Source of the DNA: Microbacterium sp. Leaf151
Lineage (GTDB): Bacteria > Actinomycetota > Actinomycetes > Actinomycetales > Microbacteriaceae
Assembly (NCBI RefSeq): GCF_001424225.1
Contig: NZ_LMOR01000002.1
Span: 124,001-188,000, forward strand
Length of the DNA stretch: 64,000 nucleotides
Direction: 5' to 3'
Part shown: piece by piece, positions 54,756 through 63,078 of the stretch
How the letters are laid out: each line of letters opens with the position of its first letter
Numbering within the stretch: position 1 is the stretch's first letter
Position numbers and translations under genes: made by a program
The notes under the pieces: generated by a model
What the model was told of the DNA's origin: nothing
Database searches by the model: none
What the model saw: only the letters and a program-made list of their open reading frames with translations

Positions 54756-55223
54756 TCAGCGTCGAGCGACCCGGAGATGCAATCGTTCGAGTTCGGCGGC
54801 GAAGGCTTCGAAGGGACCGCGCGAGGTGAGACCCGGTGCGACGTCGTTGATGGCGAGGGCCCGGATCGGTGCGGGGGCCGCGCCCCACGAGGCGCGCCAC
54901 CGCGTCAGCTGGGCGGTCGACCCCGCGAACACGATGGGGCCGAGGCCCGCCCACGCGTGAGCTGCGGCGCACATGGCGCAGTGCTCGCCCGAGGTGTAGA
55001 CCGTCATCGCCGCACGCTCGGCCGCGGGATGGTGTGCGACAGCCCACCGCACGAGGGCGATCTCCGGATGTGCGGTCGGATCACCCTGACCGACTCGGTT
55101 GCGCTCTTCCCGGAGGATCCGCCCGTCGCCGTCGACGAGGAGCGAGCCGAAGGCGTCGTCCCCGGCGTTCACCGCCTCCGTCGCCAGTTCCACGCATCGC
55201 TTCAGCGCGTCGATGTCGTCCAT
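54756..55223 (-). CDS. Nucleoside/guanine deaminase (CDA fold)
   Basis: A 155-residue cytidine-deaminase-fold enzyme. The zinc site is PTAHPEIALVR (His-x-Glu, with Glu as proton shuttle) and the cysteine motif is SGEHCAMCAAA, resembling guanine deaminases and TadA-like proteins. The start MDDIDALKRCVELATEAVNAGDDAFGSLLVDGDG fits. It sits between ligD and ku, reading in the same direction as ligD, and the ligD start is 133 bases downstream. A link to DNA repair is only positional. The ATG has GAGAGGA upstream. Confidence 0.85.
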   Translation of the reverse strand: MDDIDALKRCVELATEAVNAGDDAFGSLLVDGDGRILREERNRVGQGDPTAHPEIALVRWAVAHHPAAERAAMTVYTSGEHCAMCAAAHAWAGLGPIVFAGSTAQLTRWRASWGAAPAPIRALAINDVAPGLTSRGPFEAFAAELERLHLRVARR

Positions 55224-55406
55224 GGGTTCCTCTCGTCGGGGGTCGTGCCACGTCGGGCGGGTCTGCCGCTTACGGGTGCAGTGTCCATCTTGTCGTCGCG
55301 ATGCCCGCCTCCCGGCGGCTTGACGACCGAGCCTGTGCAGGGACCGGGACCCTCCCGTGACGCAAGGGTCTCGGCATCCCCCTTCGTTTCGGTGTTCACT
55401 GGACCC

Positions 55407-56261
55407 ATGCGATCGATCTGGAAGGGTGCCCTGACGTTCGGCCTCGTCAACGTGCCCGTGAAGGTGTATTCGGCCACCGAGGATCACGACGTCTCCCTGC
55501 ACCAGGTGCACAACAAGGACGGCGGGCGCATCCGCTACCAGCGCATCTGCGAGGTCGACGGCGAGGTCGTGCCCTACGGCGACATCGACCGCGCCTACGA
55601 CGACGGCGAGCAGACGGTCGTCTTGACCAAGGACGACCTCGCGTCACTGCCCAGCGAGCGCAGCCGTGAGATCGAGGTCGTCGAGTTCGTCCCCAGCGAG
55701 CAGGTCGATCTGCTCACCCTCGACAAGGCGTACTACCTCGAGCCCGACTCGTCGTCGCCCAAGGCGTACGTGCTCCTGCGCAAGACGCTCGAGCAGACGG
55801 ACCGCACCGCGATCGTGCGCTTCTCGCTGCGGCAGAAGACGCGGCTCGCCGCCCTCCGGGTGCGCGGAGACGTGCTTGTTCTGCAGACGTTGTTGTGGGC
55901 CGACGAAGTGCGCGAGGCGGCGTTCCCGGCGCTCGATGAGAGCGTGCGGATCTCGGCCAAAGAACTGGAGATGTCGGCATCCCTCGTGGACAGCTTCTCG
56001 AAGGACTTCGATCCCGAGGAGTTCACCGACGCGTATCAGGCGGAGCTGCGCACCCTCATCGACGCCAAGCTCGAACAGGGCGACGCGATCGACACGGATG
56101 CCACCTTCGGAAAGCAGGAGGAAGACGACGGCGGTGAAGTCATCGACCTGATGGAGGCGCTCCGCGCGAGCGTCGAGCGCAGCCGGGCGGCACGGGCAGG
56201 GGACAACGACAAGGCCGCCGACAAGAAGCCGGCGGCCAAGAAGAAGACGAAGGCGTCCTGA
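55407..56261 (+). CDS. ku: Ku protein (non-homologous end joining)
   Basis: A 284-residue bacterial Ku that binds DNA ends and recruits LigD. MRSIWKGALTFGLVNVPVKVYSATEDHDVSLHQVHNKDGGRIRYQRICEVDGEVV is diagnostic, as is YYLEPDSSSPKAYVLLRKTLEQTDRTAIVRFSLR. The C-terminal tail (about residues 250-284, DKAADKKPAAKKKTKAS) is Lys-rich and typical of actinobacterial Ku, where it aids DNA binding and bridging. Divergent from the deaminase. The ATG at 55407 is the family start; upstream sequence shows no strong ribosome site, so leaderless transcription is possible. Confidence 0.96.
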   Translation: MRSIWKGALTFGLVNVPVKVYSATEDHDVSLHQVHNKDGGRIRYQRICEVDGEVVPYGDIDRAYDDGEQTVVLTKDDLASLPSERSREIEVVEFVPSEQVDLLTLDKAYYLEPDSSSPKAYVLLRKTLEQTDRTAIVRFSLRQKTRLAALRVRGDVLVLQTLLWADEVREAAFPALDESVRISAKELEMSASLVDSFSKDFDPEEFTDAYQAELRTLIDAKLEQGDAIDTDATFGKQEEDDGGEVIDLMEALRASVERSRAARAGDNDKAADKKPAAKKKTKAS

Positions 56262-56264
56262 GCC

Positions 56265-57029
56265 TCAGCGCGCCGGGCGGTCGCCGTCTTCGAACGACTT
56301 CGGGTCGAGCGTCAGCGCCTCGGCCTCGTCGTGGGTGACGGTGTCGTGTCCGGCTGCCGCATCGCGCTTGGCGGCGGCTCGCTCGCGGAAGTAGTGGAAG
56401 ACGACGAAACCGACGGTGCCGACCACCACCGTCAGGAGGATGACGTCGATGTACTCCGCGACGAACTCGCCGACGCCGGGGATCAGGCTGAGCAGATAGC
56501 CCGCGACGGTGAGGCCGAAGCCCCAGAGAAGGGCCCCGATCAGGTTATAGAGCGTGTACTTCCACTTGTTCATGTGGCCGACACCCGCGGCGATCGGCGC
56601 GAACGTGCGCACGATCGGCACGAAGCGGGCGAGGATCACGGTGAGTCCGCCGAAGCGGATGAAGAACGCGTTCGTGCGCTCGACGTTCTTGCGGCTGAAC
56701 AGACCCGACTCTTTGCGCTCGAAGATCGCGGGCCCCGCCTTGTGGCCGATGAGGTAGCCGACTTCGCCACCGAGGAAGGCCGCGAGGCCGATCAGCAGTC
56801 CGGTGATCCAGACGTTGACTCCGAAGACCCCGTGAGGCGGGTGCGTGACCGGGTTCGACAGGATGCCCGCCATGATGAGCAACGTGTCGCCGGGCAGCAG
56901 GAAACCGATCAGCAGACCGGTCTCGGCGAAGACGATCAGACACACGATGACGAGGGCCCAGGGGCCGGCGGCGTCGATGATCGTCGCGGGGTCGAGCCAC
57001 GGGAGCAGTGCGGCGGTGGTGTGGATCAC
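56265..57029 (-). CDS. DedA-family membrane protein
   Basis: A 254-residue protein with four to six hydrophobic segments. The SNARE-associated/DedA core is ETGLLIGFLLPGDTLLIMAGIL, then LIGLAAFLGGEVGYLIGHKAGP, FFIRFGGLTVILARFVPIVRTFAPIAAGVGHM (the F/GRFVPxxRT motif) and LYNLIGALLWGFGLTVAGYLLS. DedA proteins are linked to proton-motive force and undecaprenyl-phosphate or phospholipid flipping. The GTG at 57029 is chosen because tRNA-Leu occupies the sequence just upstream. Its stop is three bases from the ku stop (convergent). Confidence 0.9.
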   Translation of the reverse strand: MIHTTAALLPWLDPATIIDAAGPWALVIVCLIVFAETGLLIGFLLPGDTLLIMAGILSNPVTHPPHGVFGVNVWITGLLIGLAAFLGGEVGYLIGHKAGPAIFERKESGLFSRKNVERTNAFFIRFGGLTVILARFVPIVRTFAPIAAGVGHMNKWKYTLYNLIGALLWGFGLTVAGYLLSLIPGVGEFVAEYIDVILLTVVVGTVGFVVFHYFRERAAAKRDAAAGHDTVTHDEAEALTLDPKSFEDGDRPAR

Positions 57030-57077
57030 ATCGGTCCCGTCGGGTCGGAGAGGTGGTGCGGGTGAAGCGGCCAATCG

Positions 57078-57159
57078 TGCGGAAGGGGGGACTTGAACCC
57101 CCACGCCCGAAGGCACAGGAACCTAAATCCTGCGTGTCTGCCGATTTCACCACTCCCGC
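57078..57159 (-). tRNA. tRNA-Leu (UAG)
   Basis: An 82-base class II tRNA without encoded CCA. The acceptor stem GCGGGAG pairs with CTTCCGC. The anticodon stem CAGGA/TCCTG encloses TTTAGGT (anticodon TAG, reading CUA/CUN). A variable arm, TGCCTTCGGGCG, contains a UUCG loop; the T arm is GGGGG-TTCAAGT-CCCCC. The DedA gene starts 48 bases downstream on the same strand. Confidence 0.97.
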
Positions 57160-57169
57160 GAGTGCGTTC

Positions 57170-57175
57170 AGTCTA
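57170..57175 (-). promoter_or_regulatory. TAGACT -10 box of tRNA-Leu
   Basis: On the minus strand TAGACT ends 10 bases before the tRNA 5' end, so transcription would start about three bases upstream of it. No good -35 is visible in the GC-rich sequence behind it. Confidence 0.55.
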
Positions 57176-57210
57176 AACGGGACGCGCCCGCGCTCGATGT
57201 GAACGAGCCG

Positions 57211-58821
57211 TCAAAGCGCGAGCACCTCACCCGCCACCACGGTCGCGTTCGTCCGAGTCTCGTGGATGTCGACGGACGGGCCGGTGAACGGATCGCGGTC
57301 GGCGATCGCGAGGTCGGCCGCGGCACCCGGAGCGAGGGTGCCCGCACCGATGCCGAGAAGGTCTGCCGAGCCGCGCGTGTACGCGTCGAGCGCCGCCTCG
57401 AGCGGGAAGGCGTGCGCGGCGCCGAGGGGCTCGGCATCCGCTTCTCCCGGGGGGCGACGGGTGACGGCCACGTGGATGCCGAGCCACGGGTCGAAGGTGG
57501 AGACGGGCCAGTCCGACCCCATCGCGAGCGCGGCGCCGGCATCGCGGAGGGCCGCGAACGGATAGAGATCGTCGGCGCGGTCGGCGCCGAGCAGGGGCAG
57601 GGTGACCTGACGAACGAGGGCGTTGGCGCACGCCCAGTACGGCTGGCAGTTGGCGGTGACCCCCAGCTCGGCGAAGCGGGGGACGTCGTCGGGGGCGATG
57701 AGCTCGAGGTGGGCGATGTGGTTGCGCACGCGGGCGCGGTGATCGGCCGGTACGGCGGCGAATCCGTCGAGCGCGTCGTGGACCGCCGCGTCGCCCAGGG
57801 CGTGCACGTGGACGGCGACACCGGCGGCGTTCAGCGCGGGTACCAGCTGCTGCACGAGCTCGGGCGCGAAGTACGACAGGCCATGCGACCCGTCGGGATA
57901 GGGGTGGCAGAGGTGCGCGGTCCGCGTCTCCACGATGCCGTCCAGCATGAGCTTCGCCGTGCGCGTGGGAAACCCGGCCGCCGTGTTCGCGCGGGCGCGC
58001 TCGAGGCAGGCGGCGACGAAGGCGTCGATGGTGTCCGATGTGAGGTTTCGCGGCACCCAGATGGCACCCGTCGCCCGCCCGACCAGCGACCCGTCACGCA
58101 GGAGCGAGAGGTACGCGTGCGAGAAGTCGGGGTAACCGGCGTACTCTCCCAGCGCAGCTTCCTGCCAGCCGGTGATGCCGGCGGCCAGTGCCGACCGCGA
58201 CACCGTGAGAAGGGCCCGCGCGATGTCAGCAGTCTCGTGCGGGGGGATGTGGGGAGAGACCAGCTGCATGGCCCCCTCGCGCAACGCGCCGCTCGGTGTG
58301 CCGTCGGCCGCACGCTCGATCCGCCCGTCGGATGGATCGGGGGTGGCGCGGTCGATACCCGCGGCGGCGAGGGCCGCCGAGTTCGCCCACCCGCCGTGAT
58401 GGTCGGCGTCGAGCAGGAAGGCAGGACGATCCGGAACCAGTGCGTCGAGGTGGGCGGCAGTGGGGCCGCTGGGAGGGAAGAGCGTGGGGTCCCATCCTCC
58501 GCCCACGACCCAGGCGGCGCCGGTTCCGACCGCGAAGGTGCGGATGCGCTGGTCGATCTCATCGAGCGTGTTGGCGCCCGCGAGATCGCAGCGGAGGGCG
58601 TCGACCGCCCCGCCCCCGAGGTGGAGGTGCGCATCGACGAACCCCGGGGTCACAAGCCCGCCGCGCGCGTCGAGCTCGTCGTCGACCCTCCCCAGGGCGT
58701 CGCGCACGTCGCGGTGCGAACCGACGGCGACGATTCTGCCGTCGCGTATTCCCAGGGCGTCGGCGTCGAGAACGGTTCCGGCGGAGAAGAGGACGCCGTC
58801 GGCGACGAGGAGGCTGCTCAC
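57211..58821 (-). CDS. YtcJ-type metal-dependent amidohydrolase
   Basis: A 536-residue amidohydrolase-superfamily enzyme. The metal-binding HxH is in VDAHLHLGG, with further ligands in VHVHALGDAA and the catalytic Asp in ALAMGSDWPVSTFDPW. The beta-sandwich ends are TPGFVDAHLH and APGAAADLAIADRDPF. YtcJ relatives hydrolyse amides or carbamates (for example N-substituted formamides). The GTG at 58821 begins MSSLLVADGVLFSAGTVLDADALGIRDGRIVAVG, the usual start; it lacks a clear ribosome site. It is divergent from the oxidoreductase gene. Confidence 0.9.
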   Translation of the reverse strand: MSSLLVADGVLFSAGTVLDADALGIRDGRIVAVGSHRDVRDALGRVDDELDARGGLVTPGFVDAHLHLGGGAVDALRCDLAGANTLDEIDQRIRTFAVGTGAAWVVGGGWDPTLFPPSGPTAAHLDALVPDRPAFLLDADHHGGWANSAALAAAGIDRATPDPSDGRIERAADGTPSGALREGAMQLVSPHIPPHETADIARALLTVSRSALAAGITGWQEAALGEYAGYPDFSHAYLSLLRDGSLVGRATGAIWVPRNLTSDTIDAFVAACLERARANTAAGFPTRTAKLMLDGIVETRTAHLCHPYPDGSHGLSYFAPELVQQLVPALNAAGVAVHVHALGDAAVHDALDGFAAVPADHRARVRNHIAHLELIAPDDVPRFAELGVTANCQPYWACANALVRQVTLPLLGADRADDLYPFAALRDAGAALAMGSDWPVSTFDPWLGIHVAVTRRPPGEADAEPLGAAHAFPLEAALDAYTRGSADLLGIGAGTLAPGAAADLAIADRDPFTGPSVDIHETRTNATVVAGEVLAL

Positions 58822-58893
58822 GATTTCAGTGTGGCGGGAGCCTTCGCGACACGCCGAAGGAATGCCTGCGCAGCGCCGGGCGCTTTCTTCCGT

Positions 58894-59916
58894 ATGCAGG
58901 CGATCACGTACTCCCAGACCGGTGACTCCTCCGTCCTCTCGCTCGTCGAGCGTCCTCTGCTCGACCCGGGCCCCGGCGAGGTGCGCGTGCGCATCGCCGT
59001 GTCCGGGGTGAACCCGACCGACTGGAAGGCCCGACAGGGCGGTCGCCCGTTCTCGTGGGATGAGGTCACACCCAATCAGGACGGCGCGGGGATCGTGGAT
59101 GCCGTCGGCGACGGCGTCGACATCCCGTCGACGGGTCAGCGGGTGTGGGTCTACCTTGCCCAGCACGAGCGTCCCACCGGCACGGCCGCCGAGTATGCCG
59201 TGATCCCGGCCGCCCGTGCGGTCCCGCTCGCCGACGACGCCTCGTTCGCCCTCGGGGCGAGCCTCGGCGTCCCGGCCATGACGGCCCACCGCGCCCTGAC
59301 CGGGCACGAGCACGGGCCGTCCCGACTCGCGCCGGGAGCCTTGAACGGACGCACGGTCCTCGTGCAGGGCGGCGCCGGCGCCGTCGGCCACGCGGCGATC
59401 CAGCTCGCCGCATGGGCCGGCGCGACGGTGATCGCGACCGTCAGCAGCGATGAGAAGGAGGCGCTCGCGCGCGCTGCCGGCGCCCACCACGTGCTGCAGT
59501 ACCCGAGCGACGCGCTCGCCGACGGCATCCGCGAGCTCGCACCGAACGGCGTCGAGCACATCGTCGAGGTCGCCATCGCCGACAACGCCGCCCTCGATGT
59601 CGAGGTGATCGCCAACCACGGCTCGATCGGCTACTACGCCGACAACGGCGGTGACTCGTTCAGCGCCGCGGTGCGGGCCAGCTTCGCCAAGAACGTCCGC
59701 TGGCAGGGCCTGCTGCTGTACACCGTGGGCGAAGACGCGCTCGCCGCCGCCGCAGAAGACGTGTCGGCAGCCGTCGCCGACGGAGCGCTACCGGTCGGAG
59801 ACGACGCCGGGCTGCCCCTGACGTGGTTCCCTCTCGCCGACACCGCCGCCGCGCACGACGCCGTCGCGAACGGCGCGACGGGGAAAGTGCTCATCCGCGT
59901 GAGCGACGCGGAGTAA
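58894..59916 (+). CDS. Quinone oxidoreductase (zinc-free MDR family)
   Basis: A 340-residue medium-chain dehydrogenase. The catalytic fold starts MQAITYSQTGDSSVLSLVERP, with VSGVNPTDWKARQGG and PNQDGAGIVDAVGDGV; zinc ligands are absent, as in QOR/zeta-crystallin. The Rossmann NADPH motif is GGAGAVGHAAIQLAAWAGATVIATVSSDEK. It is likely an NADPH:quinone reductase or enone reductase in detoxification. Start at the ATG 58894; divergent from the amidohydrolase. A strong terminator follows. Confidence 0.92.
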   Translation: MQAITYSQTGDSSVLSLVERPLLDPGPGEVRVRIAVSGVNPTDWKARQGGRPFSWDEVTPNQDGAGIVDAVGDGVDIPSTGQRVWVYLAQHERPTGTAAEYAVIPAARAVPLADDASFALGASLGVPAMTAHRALTGHEHGPSRLAPGALNGRTVLVQGGAGAVGHAAIQLAAWAGATVIATVSSDEKEALARAAGAHHVLQYPSDALADGIRELAPNGVEHIVEVAIADNAALDVEVIANHGSIGYYADNGGDSFSAAVRASFAKNVRWQGLLLYTVGEDALAAAAEDVSAAVADGALPVGDDAGLPLTWFPLADTAAAHDAVANGATGKVLIRVSDAE

Positions 59917-59927
59917 CCGCCACACAC

Positions 59928-59970
59928 GAAACCGCCGGGGCCGCGCGTCATGCGCGACCCCGGCGGTTTC
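59928..59970 (+). terminator. Hairpin terminator after the oxidoreductase gene
   Basis: GAAACCGCCGGGG (59928-59940) pairs with CCCCGGCGGTTTC (59958-59970) over 13 bases; an inner CGCGC/GCGCG pair can extend the stem. The T-rich GGTTTC end is a modest U-tract. Confidence 0.85.
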
Positions 59971-60094
59971 GTCCGTCAGGGGGAGAGGAAACGTTGCTCA
60001 GTCCCCGTGGCGAGCCGCCCAGGCGGCAACGGTCCGGGGCGACACACGCCGTGAAGACGAGTGTCACCCCGCGCCGATGGGGCTGTGTCGAGCG

Positions 60095-61681
60095 TCAGAA
60101 CTCGTTCGACGCGTGCGGCACTGACATCCCGCCTCCGCCGACGAAGGTGCCGGCGGGCGGAGCGGGCTTCGGGAGCGGGATCGGCAGCTTCTTGCCCGTG
60201 ACACCGTTGACCGACTCGGTCGAGTACGCGTACGTCAGGAGCGCGGTGGCGAGCGCTCCCGTGTTCACGTACAGCGACTTCTTCGAGAGGTTCGCGAGTG
60301 TGTCACCCACCTGGTGGTAGTTGGGGTCGAACGCGGCACCCGCCGTGCCACCCCAGAGTGCAGCCTGTTGAGGGGTTTTGATCTCTTCGGCACCCGTGAA
60401 CAGGCCACCCGAGGGGATTCCGTTGTTGATGAACGCTTCGTAGTCGCTGCGACCGTTGAACTCCGAATCGTCATACGGGAGCCGCAGGGCCGTGAAGTAG
60501 CTCGCGAACAGGGACTCGATCGCTTCGGATCCCTCCGGCACTTCGACAGGCGCCTCGAAGGATGACTCGTCGGCGTCGTAGACGGTGTAGACGAAGTTCG
60601 GCGACGCGATCATGTCGAAGTTCAGGTAGAGGGCGATCTTCTCGATCTGGTCGGGGGCGAGCCCATCGACGTACGAGGTGCTGCCGACCAGGCCGGCTTC
60701 CTCGGCTCCCCACCACGCGAACCGCAGGGTGTTCTGCGGGGTGACGTTGCCGAGCGCCTGGGCCGCGGACAACAGGGCAGCCGAGCCGCTGCCGTTGTCG
60801 TTGATGCCCGCGCCTTCGGCGACGCTGTCGAGGTGCGCACCCGCCATGACGACGTTGTCCGCATTCTTTCCGGGCAGCTCCGCGATGACGTTGACCTGGG
60901 GCTTGTTCACCGGAGGATCGATGGACAGCGTCGCAGTGGTGCCGACGGAAAGAGCTTCGCCGTCGGCGAAGCTCGTCGTCACCACGGGGATCGTCAGCGG
61001 AGCCTCATCGGGCGTGCCGAGGAGCGTGCCGCTGAAGAGCGGCTCGCGGTCGGGCGTGTTGCCCTGATTGAAGATGATGACGCCGCCGGCTCCGGCGGCC
61101 TCGGCGTTGACCGCCTTCTGCCGGAAGGAGCACGTGCCCCTCTGGACCAGAGCGATGGCGCCCTCGGGGAAGGTCGCGAAGTCCTCCGGTTCGCACCCGC
61201 TCGTCACGGGGTCGCGCGGCAGGTCGAGAACGGTGTCCACGGCGACGACGTCACCCGTGACCGACCCGTAGCCGGTGCCCGTGGCTTCGAGAGCCACGTA
61301 GTCCGCCTCGGCCGGCGAGATCTGCTTCAGGACGGGAGGCGGAGAGACGAAGAAGTCGAACTCGTCGTACGACACCTTCCAGCCTGCCTTTTCGAGGACT
61401 CCCGCGACGTAGGCCACGCTGGCGTCGTAGCCGCTCGTGGTCGCCGCGCGATTGCCGTCGTTCTCATCGGCGATCTTCTGGAGCGCTTTCAAGTGCGTCG
61501 CCGGATCGACCGACGCGATACACGCCTGCATCTTCGTCAGTGAAGGTGCGGAGAGCGTGCCGCAGGCACTGGGGATCGCGGCCGTTGCGGCGCCTGCCGG
61601 CGCCACCGCGAACGCGGCTATGAGGGCGGCGGCGCCGAGGGCGGCGATGCCTGTGCGAAGTGGAGCTCGGGATTGGGACAT
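60095..61681 (-). CDS. Secreted M28-family aminopeptidase with PA domain
   Basis: A 528-residue exported metallopeptidase. A signal peptide (SRAPLRTGIAALGAAALIAAFAVAPAGA) precedes a PA insert (about residues 130-255, with CSFRQKAVNAEAAGAGGVIIFNQ). The M28 site has zinc ligands in AGAHLDSVAEGAGINDNGSGSAAL (His, Asp), catalytic/ligand Glu pair in WWGAEEAGLVGS, Asp in LNFDMIASPN and His in DPNYHQVGDTLANL. It resembles Streptomyces griseus aminopeptidase (SGAP) with an added PA domain. The ATG at 61681 is preceded by GGAG at about nine bases. It likely feeds on peptides outside the cell. Confidence 0.93.
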   Translation of the reverse strand: MSQSRAPLRTGIAALGAAALIAAFAVAPAGAATAAIPSACGTLSAPSLTKMQACIASVDPATHLKALQKIADENDGNRAATTSGYDASVAYVAGVLEKAGWKVSYDEFDFFVSPPPVLKQISPAEADYVALEATGTGYGSVTGDVVAVDTVLDLPRDPVTSGCEPEDFATFPEGAIALVQRGTCSFRQKAVNAEAAGAGGVIIFNQGNTPDREPLFSGTLLGTPDEAPLTIPVVTTSFADGEALSVGTTATLSIDPPVNKPQVNVIAELPGKNADNVVMAGAHLDSVAEGAGINDNGSGSAALLSAAQALGNVTPQNTLRFAWWGAEEAGLVGSTSYVDGLAPDQIEKIALYLNFDMIASPNFVYTVYDADESSFEAPVEVPEGSEAIESLFASYFTALRLPYDDSEFNGRSDYEAFINNGIPSGGLFTGAEEIKTPQQAALWGGTAGAAFDPNYHQVGDTLANLSKKSLYVNTGALATALLTYAYSTESVNGVTGKKLPIPLPKPAPPAGTFVGGGGMSVPHASNEF

Positions 61682-61771
61682 GGGGGGAATCTCCATCCTG
61701 TGAACTTGCTTTGCACGGAGGCTAGCCGATGGTGACGCGCACGTCGCCCCTTTCCGTGCTATCCGGCCGGC

Positions 61772-63052
61772 TCATCGCGTGCGCGGCACATACCGCGGCA
61801 CCCACCGGACGAATCCGATGATGCCCAGCACCGCGATCGCGCCCATCGCCCCGACCCCGACCGAGAGCGACGCCACCGCCGTGAGCGCCGACACGAGCAG
61901 CGGGGCCAGCGCCCCGCCGCCGTCCGTGAGCGTCCGCCACGATCCGAGGAAGGCGGCCGGCTCGCTGGGAGGGGCGATGTCTGCGCCGAGAGTGAGCAGG
62001 ATGCCGCTCGAGAGGCCGTTGCCCACACCGAGCACGGCGGCGAACATCGCGTACCACATGGGCGCGGAGCCCAGATCGTGGGTGAACGAGAGCGCGATGA
62101 ACCCGGCGCCCATGAGGATCATCGCCGGAAGAGCCGCCCACAGCCGCCCGAAGCGGTCCATCACCTGACCGCTGGCGTAGAAAAGGGCGAAGTCGATGGC
62201 ACCCGACACCCCCACCACCACCGCGATGGTGCCGGCATCCAGCCCCAGCGAGACACCCCACAGCGGGAGCACCACCTGGCGGGCCGACCGCACCGCCGAG
62301 AGGGAGGCGGCCGCGAGGCCGAGTCGCGCCAACACCCCGCGGAAGCGCCACATCGTGCGGAAGACGCCCGCTCGTTCGACCGTGGGGATCGCGCCGGTCA
62401 CGGGCTCGCCGGTGTCCTCGGCCGCCCCGGTCGCGGCGGGTAGCCGAGGCGTCGAGCCCGCGCCGACGGGCACGGCCCGCTCGGGGTCGGGACCGAAGAA
62501 CACCAGCAGGATCGTCGCGACCTGGCACACGGCGAAGAAGACCACGGATGCCGTCTCGTCACCGAAGATGCCCAACAGCGCCGCCGAGATGAACGGACCG
62601 ACGAACATGCCCGCCCGGAAGGTGCCGCCCAGCAGCGACAGCGCCCGGGCGCGGAAGTGCAGCGGCACGCGCGTCGTCATGAACGAATGGCGGGCCAGCG
62701 CGAACGCCGCCGCGCAGAAGCCGATCAGGAACACCGCCGCCGCGAACACCGCCAGCGACGAGGCGAAGACGATCCCGACGAGACCGGCCAGCACGACGAT
62801 GCCGGCGACGCCCATCGTCACGCGCTCGCCGAATCGGGCCACGGCCCACCCGGCGGGGATGTTGCCGCACAGCTGGCCGACGACGAGGGCGGCGGCGACC
62901 AGGGCCGCGAGAGCGACGTCGGCGCCGAGCCGGTCGGCGATCACGGGGATGAGGGGGATGACGGCGCCCTCGCCGATGGCGAAGAGCAGGGTGGGTCCGT
63001 AGATCATCGGCGCGAAGCGCACCAGCACGTTCCGGGGAGAGTCGCCTGTCAC
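61772..63052 (-). CDS. MFS transporter
   Basis: A 426-residue major facilitator with 12 hydrophobic helices. Between helices 2 and 3 the family motif appears as [15 protein letters not shown], and its repeat after helix 8 as [18 protein letters not shown] cytoplasmic loop of about 60 Pro/Ala-rich residues separates the halves. It is likely a drug or metabolite efflux protein of the DHA1 type. I prefer the GTG at 63052, seven bases after a minus-strand TATCGT -10; the GTG at 63061 would lie inside that box. Divergent from prfB with only 26 bases between starts. Confidence 0.85.
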   Translation of the reverse strand: MTGDSPRNVLVRFAPMIYGPTLLFAIGEGAVIPLIPVIADRLGADVALAALVAAALVVGQLCGNIPAGWAVARFGERVTMGVAGIVVLAGLVGIVFASSLAVFAAAVFLIGFCAAAFALARHSFMTTRVPLHFRARALSLLGGTFRAGMFVGPFISAALLGIFGDETASVVFFAVCQVATILLVFFGPDPERAVPVGAGSTPRLPAATGAAEDTGEPVTGAIPTVERAGVFRTMWRFRGVLARLGLAAASLSAVRSARQVVLPLWGVSLGLDAGTIAVVVGVSGAIDFALFYASGQVMDRFGRLWAALPAMILMGAGFIALSFTHDLGSAPMWYAMFAAVLGVGNGLSSGILLTLGADIAPPSEPAAFLGSWRTLTDGGGALAPLLVSALTAVASLSVGVGAMGAIAVLGIIGFVRWVPRYVPRTR

Positions 63053-63059
63053 CGTGTCC

Positions 63060-63069
63060 ACGATAGGCT
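63060..63069. promoter_or_regulatory. Overlapping divergent -10 boxes for the MFS gene and prfB
   Basis: TAGGCT (63064-63069) points right and ends nine bases before the prfB ATG. TATCGT on the minus strand (63065-63060) points left and ends seven bases before the MFS GTG. They share two base pairs, so polymerase cannot hold both at once. Both transcripts would have little or no leader. Confidence 0.5.
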
Positions 63070-63078
63070 GGATGCCAA

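Noticed and set aside
54777..55406. An N-terminal extension of 210 codons for Ku
   Set aside because: It is antisense to the deaminase gene; Ku proteins start with M-R-x-I-W-K as at 55407.
57199..58893. An N-terminal extension of 565 codons for the quinone oxidoreductase
   Set aside because: The extension is antisense to the YtcJ amidohydrolase; the enzyme's own fold starts at the ATG at 58894.
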